In this document: piece by piece, positions 25,081 through 39,400 of the stretch
Layout of the letters: every line of letters begins with the position of its first letter
How positions within the stretch are numbered: position 1 is the stretch's first letter
Assembly (NCBI GenBank): GCA_005406025.1
Contig: BGZK01001389.1
Span: 62,001-126,000 of the forward strand
Reading direction: 5' to 3'
Length of the DNA: 64,000 bases
Source: Eumeta japonica
Lineage: Eukaryota > Arthropoda > Insecta > Lepidoptera > Psychidae
Notes under the pieces: generated by a model
What the model was told of the DNA's origin: nothing
What the model saw: only the letters and a program-made list of their open reading frames with translations
Database searches by the model: none
Translations under genes and position numbers: made by a program

Positions 25081-26070
25081 ATATGCCCAACTATTAGTTT
25101 CGAAGCACTTGTTAGACGTTCACTGTTTAGTTTTTTTTGCCAAAATTAAATAGTTAACGCTTGCTTCGACGTCAGAATTTAGAAGTTGCTCCTGATTTTG
25201 AAGAATGTGAAATTCTTCATCATCACGTCGGTTTCTTAAATTAGTGTTGTTTATGATATCTACCGATGATATCAAATTATGGGATTCTCTGGTAAAGCAT
25301 TTAATGACTCGAGCTCTAAAGCTTTAATTGCTTCGATTGTGAATCCAGGCCCTCTGTTAAATGATCCGTACCAATTATTTAGAGTCCAAGGGTGCGGTAA
25401 GGCGTTAATAAAAAATTTTCTTACATATTTATAGGACAAAGCTGAATAAGAATTTATTGTGAGTGCAAATTTTCGGACACATGGAGAATACGCGGTTTTC
25501 TTTTTTGGCTGTCTAATTTTTCATAATGCGTTTAAGTACGATTCTACTACTGCAGCTTCGTGTAAAAGCTTATTTTCATTTTCGAATAAACTTTCTAAAG
25601 GAAATTTTGATTTTAATTTTTTGGAAGTTTTTTTTTAATTTTTCATTTCTTGATTTCAGCTATCTATATTTACGTTTTAATTTTTTATTTTTTTTCGTGT
25701 AATATATTTTAAGCAATTGAAAGTTTTCTAAATTTTTTTTAAATAAAATTTTCTGGGAGTACAAATACGGAATCGATATCGAATACGTGAACTTGTAATA
25801 ATGAAAATGGCGTCACGCTCCGAGTATCTTTTGAACAATCTTCAGTATTTTCGTAAGTTGTTTTCACAGCAGTTGTTTCAGATATCGTCGTTCAGTTTTA
25901 GTTGTGTAAAAAGCTTGTTCACGAAAATTCTTAGAACAAACACAGCTATGCACTGTTGGTAACCGTAAAACTGTTGGTAAAAGTATCTTTACTTCTATTT
26001 TTCTGAACAAATGTGATCCACTGCTCTATATATTTATGACCTAAACGAGGATACCTTAAAAATGGAGTAT
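25080..26070 (-). pseudogene. P-element/THAP9-like transposase pseudogene
   Basis: Read from right to left on the minus strand with frameshifts. At about 26050-25840 there is a THAP-like zinc-finger region (RYPRLGHKYIEQWI, later CVCSKNFRE). At about 25740-25560 there is a Lys-rich helical stretch in the coiled-coil position. At 25497-25279 there is a well preserved block (YSPCVRKFALTINSYSALSY, KYVRKFFINALPHP, WYGSFNRGPGFTIEAIKAL). This order and the last block match THAP9/P-element transposases. Stops and shifts throughout show it is dead. The RNase-H catalytic part that should follow to the left is not recognisable. Confidence 0.75.
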
Positions 26071-26665
26071 TTGATATCATTATTTGTCACAAATCCTATA
26101 GACATGAAAAAAATACATATGAGAATACATTAATTATCATGAGCGTTATTATAAACATACTGAAATGTTATACTATCAGAAGATTTCTTTATCTTTCGAG
26201 AGTAATTTTTGCAATATCGAAGTATGCAATTCGGCATTTTCAAAAATCTGATAGTTTCTTCCATTAATACCTAAAGAAATAAAAATTGATTTACCACTTA
26301 TATATTTAGTAATTACCGTAAATTTTAATACCAAAAATTTAATATTATAAATTTTGTAATTTGCTATTACATTACATTTTTTCATATTATGTTTTGGATG
26401 TTCCAAAAACAGATAAACTTTATCGCTTCTTATTAAATGACTGCATTTGTATAAAAAAGAAATATATTCTCAGAAACTAATATTAATGCAATATATTTAC
26501 AGTCAAAATCAAACAACGTTTTAATTATATTGAAAAAGAACAATAATTCATAGAAATTCAGTTATCTGGTAAGCAGCATATGTTTATTCAAACTAGGTTA
26601 GAATGCACGATCAAAATAAAGAAAGATAAAATAAGAAATTTTGCGTATGTGTCAAACTGCGCATT
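26071..26665. other. AT-rich flank, nothing recognised
   Basis: The minus-strand frame 26176-26406 is low-complexity (Lys/Ile/Asn) and not supported as a gene. Confidence 0.4.
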
Positions 26666-27071
26666 AATAAATATAGTTTAAAAAACTAAAAAACACGCTT
26701 TAATCATCACATTGAACTAAAAAGTGGAAAATAAATATAGTTTAAAAAACACGCTTTGATGATCACATCGAACTAAAAAACGAAAAATAATTCTTAATAT
26801 AGGCAGAATATATATATGAACGAAAAAAAAATAGTATTATTGTGAAAAAGGTGGTTTGATAAGTGAAAAATATGACACAGCACCCCACGCTTTTTCACAA
26901 TAATACTAATCTTTTTCGTTCATTTATATTTTCTGCCTATATTAAGAATTATTTTCGTTTTTAGTTCGATGTGATCATCAAAGCGTGTTTTTAGTTTTAA
27001 ACTATATTTATTTTCCACTTTTCGTTCAATGTAATGATTAAAGCGTGTTTTTTTTTCTAACTATATTTATT
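26666..27071. repeat. Long inverted repeat (hairpin of about 185-bp arms)
   Basis: The left arm 26666-26850 and right arm 26890-27071 are near-perfect complements, separated by a 39-base loop (it includes GACACAGCACCCCACG). Each arm starts at its outer end with two degenerate tandem copies of a roughly 60-base unit: AATAAATATAGTTTAAAAAA, then ACACGCTTTxATxATCACAT, then GAACTAAAAA. The inner part runs through CAGAA(T)ATAT and ends TATTATTGTGAAAAAG / CTTTTTCACAATAATA. A transcript across it would fold into a long double-stranded hairpin. It resembles a foldback MITE; no target duplication was identified. Confidence 0.9.
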
Positions 27072-27596
27072 TTATAATTTTTAGTTTGATCGATTGTCAA
27101 AAAAATGTATTCCGAGTTCTTGTCAATGTTTGACGTGACGCACATTTTTTTAGTATCGTAAATCTACGACACAGAGGGTGTACGGATTGAATTTTTTCCG
27201 AACGGAGAGCGGTCAAGGTGTTAATTTTCAAAAAATGATACTGAAGTCGATGGTAGTATTGTAAACCTTTGATAGAGGGCGGATGATTGAAAATTCTCTT
27301 CGAATAGAAGATTTAAGTTTGTGGTCTTAATTTCTGAGAATAATTCAGTTTTGACGTTTTACTATAGAGTTTAATATGAAATATTATTTTATCATGAATC
27401 CATTTTCTTTATAGATGAGTTGATTGAAAATATGAACTTTCTATTTAACTTCTACATCCAAAATTTTAATTATATTCATTTACATTTCAAAGAAATCTTC
27501 AGAAACTAAATATTTTATCGACATCAAATTATGACATTGTATGAATTAACTTGTACCTATTTTTATATTAATTCTGTTTATTCGTAAGTCCCTATT

Positions 27597-27845
27597 TTGA
27601 ACTGATTGAATTTACATCGATACCAAATAGAATTACCAAGTCAAATTAATTAATCCTGGTCCTGACCACGACAATTAGACAAACTTATCAAATTAATGTA
27701 TTGTCACCGGTCCTTGATAAGTCTACAAAGTTTCAATAAAATCTGACCGTTCAAAGTCGGTCAAAATCGAGTTCAAAGAAGTCGGTTACAAACAAACAAG
27801 CAAACAAACAAACATACAAGTGAAGCTAATAAAAGCGTGTTAAAA
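27597..27845 (+). repeat. Dispersed repeat tail with (CAAA)n and GCTAATAAAAGCGTG
   Basis: It contains CCGTTCAAAGTCGGTCAAAA then CAAACAAACAAGCAAACAAA and ends GAAGCTAATAAAAGCGTG. I recognise this as a very common lepidopteran repeat end. Orientation is judged from the tail. Confidence 0.55.
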
Positions 27846-28129
27846 ATGAATCCATGTGAAGCATTTAATTCAACGTCCGTATTTTGACTTCTGAAAGATG
27901 TAATAATCGGATTTCAATTAGAAGTAAGAAAAAAGGATACTTTATAAGCTCACAAAAAATCGTTAAGACAACGGTCAATAAAAGATATTTATTTAGACAT
28001 TACAAAATTGACTTCGCATTTATGAGTACATTAAGAACTTTGAATTCTGAGCTCATAAAAATGAGCTACTTAATAAGTCATGTTAAAACTTCTATAAGAA
28101 GTTATTTAAAAGACTTCATACTGAAATCT

Positions 28130-28450
28130 TTATGATTTGGATGCTGACAGAGCTTTTCCTACAAATATCTCGGTACTTGATTTTTTATAATACCAAAAAA
28201 GAGAATAGCAAAATGTAGACTACGACTACGACGTAATGACACGTTCATTATACCATATTTATTGATATAAGGTGATATATGGGCTCGTCGAAGAATAGGG
28301 AAACAATAACGAACACATGCATTTTGGATATGTTGCTTAAGCTTTTTAGAACGAACAAGAAGGCAATCTCCAAATACTGTGTCAACATAATTTAATTTCA
28401 AAATACCGAGGGAATCACATAATTGAATTCTATGATCAATATTTACGTAA
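28130..28450 (-). pseudogene. Jockey-type LINE RT C-terminal remnant
   Basis: The minus-strand frame 28401-28159 reads LNYVDTVFGDCLLVRSKKL, then HIQNACVRYCF, HISPYINKYGI and FFGIIKNQVPRYL. This is the family pattern GxxxxxxLxxLQxAxNxxxRxxF...HISPYxxxLxxL...LxxKIxxxxxPxYL found after the RT domain. It extends slightly to the right in another frame. It is a short, decayed piece. Confidence 0.65.
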
Positions 28451-30360
28451 TCACGTAAGTATACGATTTAATATAGAGAGCCTGTAAAACCAGTCACGAA
28501 AAATTTTTACTACATGTTTTTCAAAATAAAGCAATCCATCTGTAGACCTAAGTTTCGAGTTTCGGTGATTTTTTTTAATAAGGAGGCCTAATATTTACAT
28601 GGTAGGATTAAAGCAATTAATTTTAGTCACTTGAGTTCTAGTACTAGCAATGAGAAAATTTGATTTTTCTGATTCAAAACTAAACTGTTCACATCACACC
28701 AATAGGTTTTTAATCCTAATGTAATTTATTTAAAGCTGTAAATCGTCGACGTGTAAATGATATTTATAATTTTCAATATTAAGTATTATATATATATATG
28801 AAGTAAACATGTAAATGTTTTCGTTGTATTAATGAGCAGAGTGATGTAGCAAGTGAACAATGCAAAAACCATATGTAATGTTGTACAACTTATAAGTAAT
28901 TACTCACGATACACTAAGTCTACGTTTAGTAGCGAAAAACCACATGCACTACTACAATTGTTATAATTTCTGTTTAGATTTGGTGTAACGTTGTTGTAGA
29001 AATTGCAATTTTATACCATTACTGTAAATTATTAAATACGGAAAAAAAATGGTTGTCTGTAAAGTCGGTTAACGTGCGATAGTTTTACGTGATAATGTCA
29101 TAAGAAAACATTGATGAAAAGTTGCATAGTTTCATGAACTGAATTAAATTATTATCACTTGCCGCAATTGTTGTTGTAATAAGCAACGGAAACGACATTA
29201 ACTTTTCACTTCACTTTATAAATAGTTTACAAAATAGTTCACATATAGGTCGTGTTTGTCTTCTACTCGGACGCATCGGCCGATGGATTGAAAAAGAGAT
29301 CGCTCGTTCCGTGTTCTCGCTCGCACGCTCGGCTCAGAGGAACGCGACAATGAGTCATGCTTTTTTGTGCGTGCAGCTGACGTTCATTGATTAATAAGAC
29401 GTTACCACGTTAAAAACGATGCGTTCTCGATGCGATAAGAATATGTTATGAGGTAAAGCACCACTGTGATCAATATGACTACAGTATGAAAATAAACCGA
29501 CACAACCGGTGCGATAGCGCACTCTCATAGAATACAGACGTGAAATAATAGTTTCTTCTATTCACAACTTTCGTCCAATGAATAAGAGCAGCGCCGGCCT
29601 AGGGATAGAAAGAGTGGAGCTGTTGCTCTATGCGCCATGTAACTAGGGGCGATAAAAAACCAAATGCAAAAGACAATTTTTAGAAAAAAATTAAATTTTG
29701 ATGTTGCTTTCGAAAAGAGATAGAACAGTGTTACGACACTTACAGTTACTTAATTTAATTTAAATTTAATTTGTGTTGATTTTTGCAATAAAAACTTATT
29801 TTGAAAAAAAAATTTTCATTGGCAACACATATTGAAGTTGAACTTATAGTATTGTTCCATCATGTAATTTCGTTTTAATATTGTATAAGACAAAATTGAA
29901 TACCCTTGAAAATTAAGTTAAAAAGAACGACATGATTTCTTTAATAAATTTTGTTACATATGATTTTATTATTAGTTTGAATATCATATTTACACATTAT
30001 TCTATGCGTTCGTAGCATTGCACTTATTTTGACGTTTTTTCAATTCGAAATATGAGTCGCAAGATTGCCAACAAGGCACCCTTCGATCGATGTATTTTCT
30101 GTCAACAATGTTTCAACATTTCTATGCAAATAATTTATGACTAGTTTATAATAATTTAATAAAAAAAGTCTTCTTTAGTTGTTTTATAGACAACTATACA
30201 TTGTACTTGCAAAAAGATTAGAAAGGATAATAGGAAGTGAAAGTACGGCAAGTTGACTGGTTCCATGGTTGTAGTGACGGGTCGGGTCTGTGTAAGGATA
30301 GCATATGTGATCGGTTTCTGTTGGCGTTGGCATGTTACATAAGAGGACCTAGTTGGCGAT
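28451..30360 (+). other. Sec16 upstream region
   Basis: AT-rich except for a GC-richer patch at about 29240-29460, which might contain the promoter or a non-coding first exon (an AG/GTAAAG donor-like site lies at about 29451). The sequence just before the Sec16 ATG, from about 30225, is also less AT-rich and is likely 5' UTR. No TATA box is evident. Confidence 0.35.
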
Positions 30361-30438
30361 ATGTCTTGGATGAAGCGGACGCAAACAGGTGGTCCACCGA
30401 CGTCGGGGAGCGAACAAACACCTTATAGCCCTTCACAG
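30361..30438 (+). CDS. Sec16: Sec16 exon 1 (start)
   Basis: Begins MSWMKRTQTGGPPTSGSEQT and ends SPSQ, phase 0, donor GTAATT. An alternative donor 12 bases downstream (CAG/GTTATG, 30451) would add four residues. Confidence 0.85.
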
Positions 30439-33400
30439 GTAATTCTTCAGGTTATGTCGATCACAATAGACGTAAACAATGACGTGGTGTATCAGGGCCA
30501 GTGGATAGATCAAAGCATCTATTCTGTTGGTTTGTGATTAAATTGTTATAGAAGTAGTTCTGTAATTTAAAATTATTATGGATTTTTTATTTTTATAAGT
30601 TGGTCAGTTATTGTATTTAAAGTGTTATACTTTCTACAGTTTCCTTTTTTTTTTACAAATCTAATTACTCCCTATTTATGCCTTTAAATCAATACTTAAA
30701 TATTGATATTCACTTTAAGGTATAGATTTTTTAGTGAAAATAACTTTATCTTATAGTGCCTGTTTTTACATTATACAGTTATATTTTGAATGCAAGTTTA
30801 TTACTTTGTCGGTTTCTAGATTTAAAAATTTAAGCAATCCTTCATTTTCCACAAGGTACTGATTTGAGATTCATTATGAATTGAAAAAAAATTATATAGC
30901 CAATTTCTGATCTATGGTGCTTGATCTTGGGAAGCATATAAACATTTACTTTACTTAATATCTATATAATTATGTGTCTATATATTTATATACCAAGTTA
31001 TTGTTTCATAACTTTAAAATTTTAATTTTTTTAAATATGATAGTAAATGGGTCAAGAATATTCGGAAACTGCAGTGCTAGTTGCTTTACTGGCATAAATA
31101 GGAGTTTGTAATCCCTCTTTTTACCATGTTTTGTTTCCTTTTCATTTGTGGCTTTTTTATCTTTTTGGGTCTATATTACCATATGTTTTTACAGTATATG
31201 GTCTATACCATATAATCCTATGATCATAAGATATTCTGCTTTAGAGATTGCTTGTTAATATACAAACTTTTTTTTACTATTTTAATAGTGATTTGAAGTA
31301 TTTATAAGTTACAATCTGCAAATTGTTTAAGAGTATACCTTAAAGGAAGCAACATTCTTACTGTATGTTTATGAAAGTAGTATGTATTTAAAGCAGAAAT
31401 ATTAATGCTCTCACTAAGTGCAAGATTACCACAATATAAATTCAAGAGGAATGTTCACTATTTCCAGATTCAGACTATCAAACATTAGTTCTTTTATAGG
31501 TGACTGTTTCATTTTTATGGAATTGATAGAAACTTTAAGGAAATAATAAATTTCAATAATAACCAATTCAAATAATGTGTCCAATCCTAGCTTATGAAAA
31601 AAACCTTATAAAATAATAATTGTCATTTAAATGATATAATAATGTTTGAGTTTCGACATGTTGATTTTAAATTTATAAAATTGTATAAAAATAGAGATGA
31701 AGAAATTTTTGGCTGCTTTTATCCTTTTTATGATTCCATGTCAATGGTAAATTTATGTTAACTTTTGATTAGAGCATATAAATACCTGATATTTAATAAA
31801 AATTTGACAGTAACAATTAGATTTGACAAATTTTCCACACATTATGTGTCAAATATTACGTTTTAATTTAATAATTAACTTTTGTATCTTTTGATGTAAC
31901 TCTGTATAAATAATATTTTTGTTCAAATTGTCTTGGGGAATCTTCTACATAATTTTCTACAAGTCCAATCAGAATGCACGAGGAATGCCTATTATATTGT
32001 GATTAAATTATTTCCTTTATTAAGTTTTTGATTTTATTAATGTTTTCATTTTCAGAATCCTTATGCAAATCCACAGAATGTTTATCAAAATTATACAACA
32101 ACTGCACCAACAAATCCAAATCCACAGCAATACTGGCAAATGCAGACACCCCAACAGTATGATAATGCTAACCAACTTTATCAACAGAATAATCAAAGTT
32201 CAAGTTTGCCTCAGACTGGTTATCATCCAAGCTACTCCCTGTTCAATCAAAACCAATCTACTCATCAACAAAACTACATGCAAAATCAACAGAATGTAGA
32301 TGGCTGGCAAGATAATTGGGACTGGGGTTGGGATGAGAATGCCAAACAAGCCTCAAATACTCAACAAAGTTCGACAGTTATGACCAATTTCATGCCACAA
32401 CAACAGAGCTATAATAATGCTAATGTAATTGAAGAAAGCTTTACTTCAAATGATACTTGGAACTGGTCTATGAATGAAAAGAAGGAAGACTCACATGTTG
32501 CCACAGGGATATCTGAAGAAACTGGAAAGGTTATAGAACAGCAAGAATGCAATAATCAGGCTCCAAATTTAGATAGTAATGTACATAGTGATTCAGTGGT
32601 GGATAAAACTACAGTAAATCAACCAGCTCAGACTATGTTGAATGCTGAAAGTCAAGTTAAAACATTAAATGATCGAGATGTTGTTAAGGAAAAAATGCCA
32701 AATTTAGCTCTAGGTAAAAGGATTCATCTAGATAATCTTACTCCTCAGTGGTCAATTGAATCACAGATGTCTCAGGAATCTAGTGATGGACCAGCTACAC
32801 AGTTTGAAAGCACATATAGAAGTGACAGTCAATCTAGAAATTCCAATAAGAGCAGTCCTGGACTAAATATGGATAATTTTAATTATGTCCCATCCAATGT
32901 GGATGATATGACTTTGCAAGATCTGGTAAGTGCTAAAAATATTAAAAGTGACACAATAAAGAATTATGATAATTTTCCTAGCGATAGAGCAGAAATGCAA
33001 AACAATCCAGACAATTTAACAATGTCTTTAAAAGAAATGAATATAACTAACAGAGAGAATGTAACTCCTGACGTAGTTCTTTCTGCAGATAACAGCACAC
33101 ATGATCCTCTAGAAAGCATTTCTAATACAACTTCAAATGTTACACTTGCTGCTTCCTCTGTTTCTATGCCTCCACCAAATAATTTTCCCCCAATTTCAGC
33201 TTCACAAAATCCTTTTAAACATTCTGGAGTATTTTCTCATAAAAATGTTGTTAAAAGTTCTTCTCCAAATGTGGCTCCTATAAATCAACCTAGTGTTTCT
33301 ACTTTTTCTAAAGATATTAGTGACTTAACTTCTAACAGTAATTTATCATCTCCTTCTGTAATAAACAAACTATCTCAGCAACGTAACAAAAGTGCCTCAT

Positions 33401-36400
33401 ACTATCAAACAGCAAATTTGGAAACCACCCCTGATAATTCTGAAAGACCTGACCATCCTCAGCTATCTAATTTTCGATCGATGCCCATACCACAACCCAT
33501 ACCAGATAACTTAGAAGTGGCTCCAAAAAATGACAGAAATGAATATCTTCAAACTGCCCATTTATCGAGTGGTGATTATGGAGAAAATACTGACTTTACC
33601 CGCGAGGCTTTGCCTCTTGGTCTCCGAAGATTGGTTGTAGGTCAACAAGAAGGAGAATATAGTCAAACTTTAAATTTGTCATCTGATGAACCACCTCCTG
33701 GTTTGTCGAGAATGGTTCCTGGTCAACAAAATGAATCAGATAATATATATAGCCAACCAAATGATGATTATTTAGGTCGTCATATAGATGGTCAGCCAAC
33801 AGATGCCACCAGTAGGAATTCTTATCGACAAGCTGATGGCCAGCAGATTCATACTAACTTTATGTCCAATACTACCTCAAGGAATAGTGAAAGACGACCC
33901 ATAGGATTAGATCGAATGGTACCTGGTGAACCTAGTTTGGATGAATATTCTAGAAGTCAGCAATATCAGAATACTAATTATAGTACTTCTTCTGAACATA
34001 GAATTGTTACTGGTGTCGATTATGATTATCCCCAAATGACCCAAGAATGCAACCCTTCAGAAATTAGAGAACAAAATGTTGATGGATCCGACTACATGGA
34101 ACATATGCCTAGGGGAGTCCCTCGTAATGTTGTAGGGGTTAGAGATGTATCTGTTGAGGCCCCTATGGATTATAATTTACATACAACAACAACTGTTCCT
34201 GATTTAGACCAAACACGAGAGCTCACAGTAGAAGGTGAAAATTTACAAGATCTCAGTATCATATCTTCTGTTGAGTTGTCATTTTCCAGAGATCAGCCAT
34301 TAGATGGAGCCGACATGACTATAGCTGATCTTGGTATAGATCGTAAAACTGATATGTCAGACTCTATAGACTTACCTATGACTAGTTCTAGAAGACAATC
34401 ATTGAACAGAACAAACACGTCCGGAGAAGACTCTGAAAGAGATAAAACTTACAAAGCGTCTCCTAAACGAGATCGTGGTAAACACAAGTCCACAAGGGAT
34501 AAAGATCTACGTCATTCCAGAGAGGAAAGAAAGTATGAAAGAGACCCAGATCGACGATCAGGGCGAGATAGAGATGAGAGAGATAGGCGATTTGATAAAG
34601 AGAGAAAGGACAAAGATAGAGACCGTAGGGACTACAAGGATGAGACTGAAAGCCCTGAAAGTAGACGATATCGGCGTGTCAATAGAAGTCATAGATATGA
34701 AACTGAAGATACTGATTATTACAGTGACCGTGAAAGGGAACGCCGGTGAGTAAAACTCATTAATTAAGTTATGTATGTGTTATCAAATATCTATTATATA
34801 CTTGTAATCAAATTTTTGGTTGGCTGTATGAATATCTGGCCACTGAAACTCTCTCTCACTGTATCAAACACAACAGCGGAAGATGTTAATTTACTATTTT
34901 ATGAAAATTTGTAACCTATTTGGCTGAGACGGGCCATATTCATGCTTTCTTGGCCCATTCATAGCTCTACCAAAAGTTTCAATTGTTTTATTTCAATTAT
35001 TTCAGAAGATATAGAGAAGGTTCTTATACATCTTCTAAACCACCTCGGCCAGACGACAAAGATAGAAGATATCGAGAAGACAAAGATAGAAATCGTAGAT
35101 ATACTACCATTGAAAGAGAGCGTCGGTATGACCAGGATTCTGATAGATATGGTAGTAGTCGTAGGAGATCTGATAGGGATCGAGGACGAGAAGATGTAGA
35201 CAGGAAATATGATGACAGAAAATACAGAGACATTGATCCAGACAGAAAATATGGAAATTTAAAAAGAGAAAAGGAAGAACGTAGAAGAGGTAAGTTTGAT
35301 TTAAAATCATCTATTATTTACTACACAAACTCAACAGCTTAATAAAATTCTTTATATTACAGTCGTGACCTTTTCGAGCGAGGCTCAGACACAGCATAGT
35401 AAGCTAATTACGGCCTAGTTTTGTTTGTTTCATGTGTGTTGCATGTAATCAGTCTCGAGAGACAATACTTTCCATGAATATAATTGCAGCTTTCGTTTTA
35501 CTCTGCGTCAAAGAATACTTCAGTGAACATTGTATAGTGATATAACAAGTTAAAAATTAAAACATCGATTATCAGTTACATCATGTTAAATATGCAACTT
35601 CTAAAACTGTAAATTAAGGTTACATTATGATGGCGATGTATCTTACATTAATATGTCATAAGAGAAAGTAACAGTTAGTAAATTTCATTTCAACATAAAA
35701 ACAACTGCTATTGAGTTCCTGCATGTGAAAGTTTGAGCCTGGTATTTGAAAGCTTTAGACTTGTGAATAATTAATGAAATTATACTTAAGTAATCAAAGT
35801 TTAATGGTCATACATAAAATTTCAGTTCTTCTCTGGCATTCAGAACAGATGACAAATATTATAATAATCATTACAAGTTAACATGCTCAGAAAAAAGAAT
35901 GCAAATGTATGTACATATATGGTTACGCATATTATATAATTTACAGTCGGGGAGCGAGAGTTAGACGAAGACCAGCGAGATGAGGGCCGGATCGATGAGC
36001 GCACGCGCCGCCGCCATCGTCGCGATCGACACTATGATCCCTACTATGATGGTACCATCCTTTAGTACTTAACATTTTTTTAGCTGAGTTTTTCCTAGTT
36101 ACTTCTTTAATTCCATTAGGTCTTAGTATTGAATTTTTGCCTGAACTACTTATCTATGTTTGAAGTCATTTAGACATGAAAATAATGAATCAATAAAGTT
36201 TTATGATAAAAGAAACAGAAACATTTTGAGGTGTTCCAATTATTATTACATGAAGCTTAAATTTTCTGTACTTTTGCTTACAAAAATTTTACATAAGAAT
36301 ATTGGCTTTTAAATATGCGTGTCAGTAATATAAAGCTAACAAATTAATTATTAGGTTGTTTTCAGCGATCTGTATTTATTTAGAAAACTTTTATAATATA

Positions 36401-39400
36401 ATTACCTCGGCCTTCTTAGGTTCTATATTTTTTTGGTATGAGATTTGATGGCTTAGTTGCTTATTAGCTTCATTTAATAAATTTATTGTTGAATATAAGG
36501 TTATTGATCTTATTTTTTAATTTTATGTTGGGTTATGGGCTCCTTTTGACTTCTTTTTTTTAATTCAACAAATTCAAAACAATTGTTTATGTCCAGGATA
36601 TGGGGCTGCATATTCAGACCCGTACATGCTTCAGCGGCAACAGCAACAAACATTTCAGTATTATGAGCAACTACGGCTTAGCAATCCTGCTGCCTACATG
36701 GAGATCTATAAAAAGCTGATGGCAGGTCAATTATCATGACTTAATTCATATCTAACAATAACTTGAGATCTATGATCATAAATACAGTGATTTTACATTT
36801 TTAGACTTTACAATATTTACAATAATTTAGAATATTCTCAATAGATAAATGAGAGTTATTTATAAATCTTTAAAAAATTGTATATATTAGATAAATTGAG
36901 TAACATTTCAATAGTAATAAATTAGTATAGATAGTAGTTGCAATAGTTTTTAAGAAATGTTTAATATAACATAAATAACTAACATGAAATGAGTAAATCT
37001 TCAGGTCACCCGTTGCCCCCGGCTGGGTCAGTTACTGCCTCTGCTGCTGGTCATGATCCTTCCAGAAACACTTCTTACTTAGAAGGTAATGACAATTGTG
37101 GTTAACAAAATCAATTTAATTTGCCATTCAATCCGGGTCTAACTTACATAAAAATAATTCCAAACATAAAGGTTTGTTTTGTGTATTCATATAAATATAT
37201 CATTTAAAGCTACACAAGTTTTATGAAAATTTATTTCTATTTATTTTTACAAATTAATATTAATAGTTATAGAATATAGAAATGTGCAAAATATGTTTTA
37301 CCCATAATGAAAAGTAATTTAATATATTCATGCAGAATATTAACTAAATTTCAAGTCGTAACTGTTTTTAATTTAGATTGCTAAATAAATTAGAATGTCA
37401 TTAATGGTAAAAAAAATGTTGAGCTTATCAATGCCATAATAAAATATGTGTCCTCATTATAAACGCTAATGACTTTTAATTGCGACACAGTTGTTTTTTC
37501 CTTTTCAAGTTTATCACAATACATGAAGGGAGAAAATATTTGGTTTATGCACATAATTAATTATAAATGACTATAAATAATTCTAAATTATTACTTTAAT
37601 ATAATCCATATCCATTATTTCTTTCAATGAGAACTTGTGTAACTAAAAAATGTTCTGCATGAGACACAGAACAAATCACATTTTGTTTACTAATATTAAT
37701 TAACTTTTGTTTGAAATTTTGTCTTCATGAATTTTACCAAATGTATGTTTTTTAGAGCATGTTTGAGAGATAATCGAACTTGGGAAGTACCAGAGAGTAA
37801 AAATGTGGAAATGGGACTACATAAATGATTTTTTTTAATTACTACTAAAACTACCATCTAATATTATGTCTGTATCCACAATCTATTTTGTGTATCATAA
37901 TTTTCGTGTCAGAAGAGATTTTTGTATATAAGCCACAAAAGTTGTGGCTGTATTATTCTAATAATATCTTGTTTATAGGGTATGGTGGTATTGGCTACGA
38001 GGTGCGAGGCGAGGAGCGCGGCAGCGTCCACTCGGGTCGCTCCAGCGCCAATGGGCTCACTGGAAAGGACACGTAAGTGCTCTCTTGTACACACGCCCAA
38101 CGCCACCGCCGCTATCGCAACACTATCATGGCTCGCCACGCTTGATTGCCATTTGGTCGATGAATCTTTATCAAATGATCTATTGTAAAATATCAAAGCC
38201 ATAGATGCACAATGAGCCTTGTGATACTTTTAATAATCACTAGTGTACAGTGCTCAAATTATAAACAGATTGATGGTACCAATAACTTTAAGTGAACAAC
38301 TACAGCTGGAGAAAATATTCTCAACATTTGAGAAGTACTTTTACTGTACATATAGATGTCAGCATACGCAGCAGGGTTATTACCTAATAAAACTAGTAAA
38401 ATACTATGTTTCATCGATCAAATTTCATGGTAGACTACCTTCATTACAGGTGAAATTATCACTTCACTGTAAAAGTAAATCATAATACCTATTTGTTTCA
38501 TATAATTCTTTCCATTAATTCTCTATCGGCTTATTACACTTCGATAATTCCAAATATATAGCCATTTTTTTCACAAGGAAAACATAATTTATGTGTTATA
38601 AAATGGATTTATTTTTACACAGTGTAATCACCATAGTAACAATCATGTATATTCTCACAGATGCATTTATAATAATGGTATTTAGCACAATTTCTTCATT
38701 GAAGGCCTGAACTCTTTATGATTGAAGAATTCAAATAATGGAATTTGAAATGCAATAACATTACTGATTGGATAATCCCAGTGCCGGACATGTTTCTCAA
38801 TAAAATGTGAAAGTAGATTGTGCCCACAAGTAGTAACAAATACAATTAGCTAAAGAAACAATGGAATTCTAAGCTTTTAAGTAGTCTTAGCTTTTTTTTG
38901 CAAACTATGCAAAAAGGAATTTTCCTTTAAGTTGATAATGAAGTTTTGCAAAACTCTCTTATTTCTAAAGATTGAGAGAGAGATAAATTAAAATTAAGGA
39001 AATTTGTTTCTTAATTATGTTAATGAATATTTATTAAATAAGTTCACTCATCTATTTCTAAAGAGCTTTATTTATAGAAGTATTAAAATGTCAATTATAG
39101 TAACTTCAGATAGTGAATAGTTATTATAATAATAGAATAAATATACAGTTTTATATGTTACATATTTCCTAGTGTAATATTTAAAGACAATAGACACTTC
39201 TCGAATAAGAACTTTAAGTCAAAATTTTAAAAAAAGGAGACTAAATAACAATTTATATTCCAGTGTAATTTCTTATTTTTATTCTGAAAATCTAATTGTG
39301 CAGATTTCTGATTTAGTAGAGATATTGCAAATAGTTATGAAGGTGTAAACAGTAAATAAATCTCTTTATTTTATTTAAAGTTATCATAGTATAGAAAATA

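Noticed and set aside
27884..28135. 83-codon plus-strand frame
   Set aside because: Lies opposite the decayed LINE end on the minus strand; low-complexity composition.
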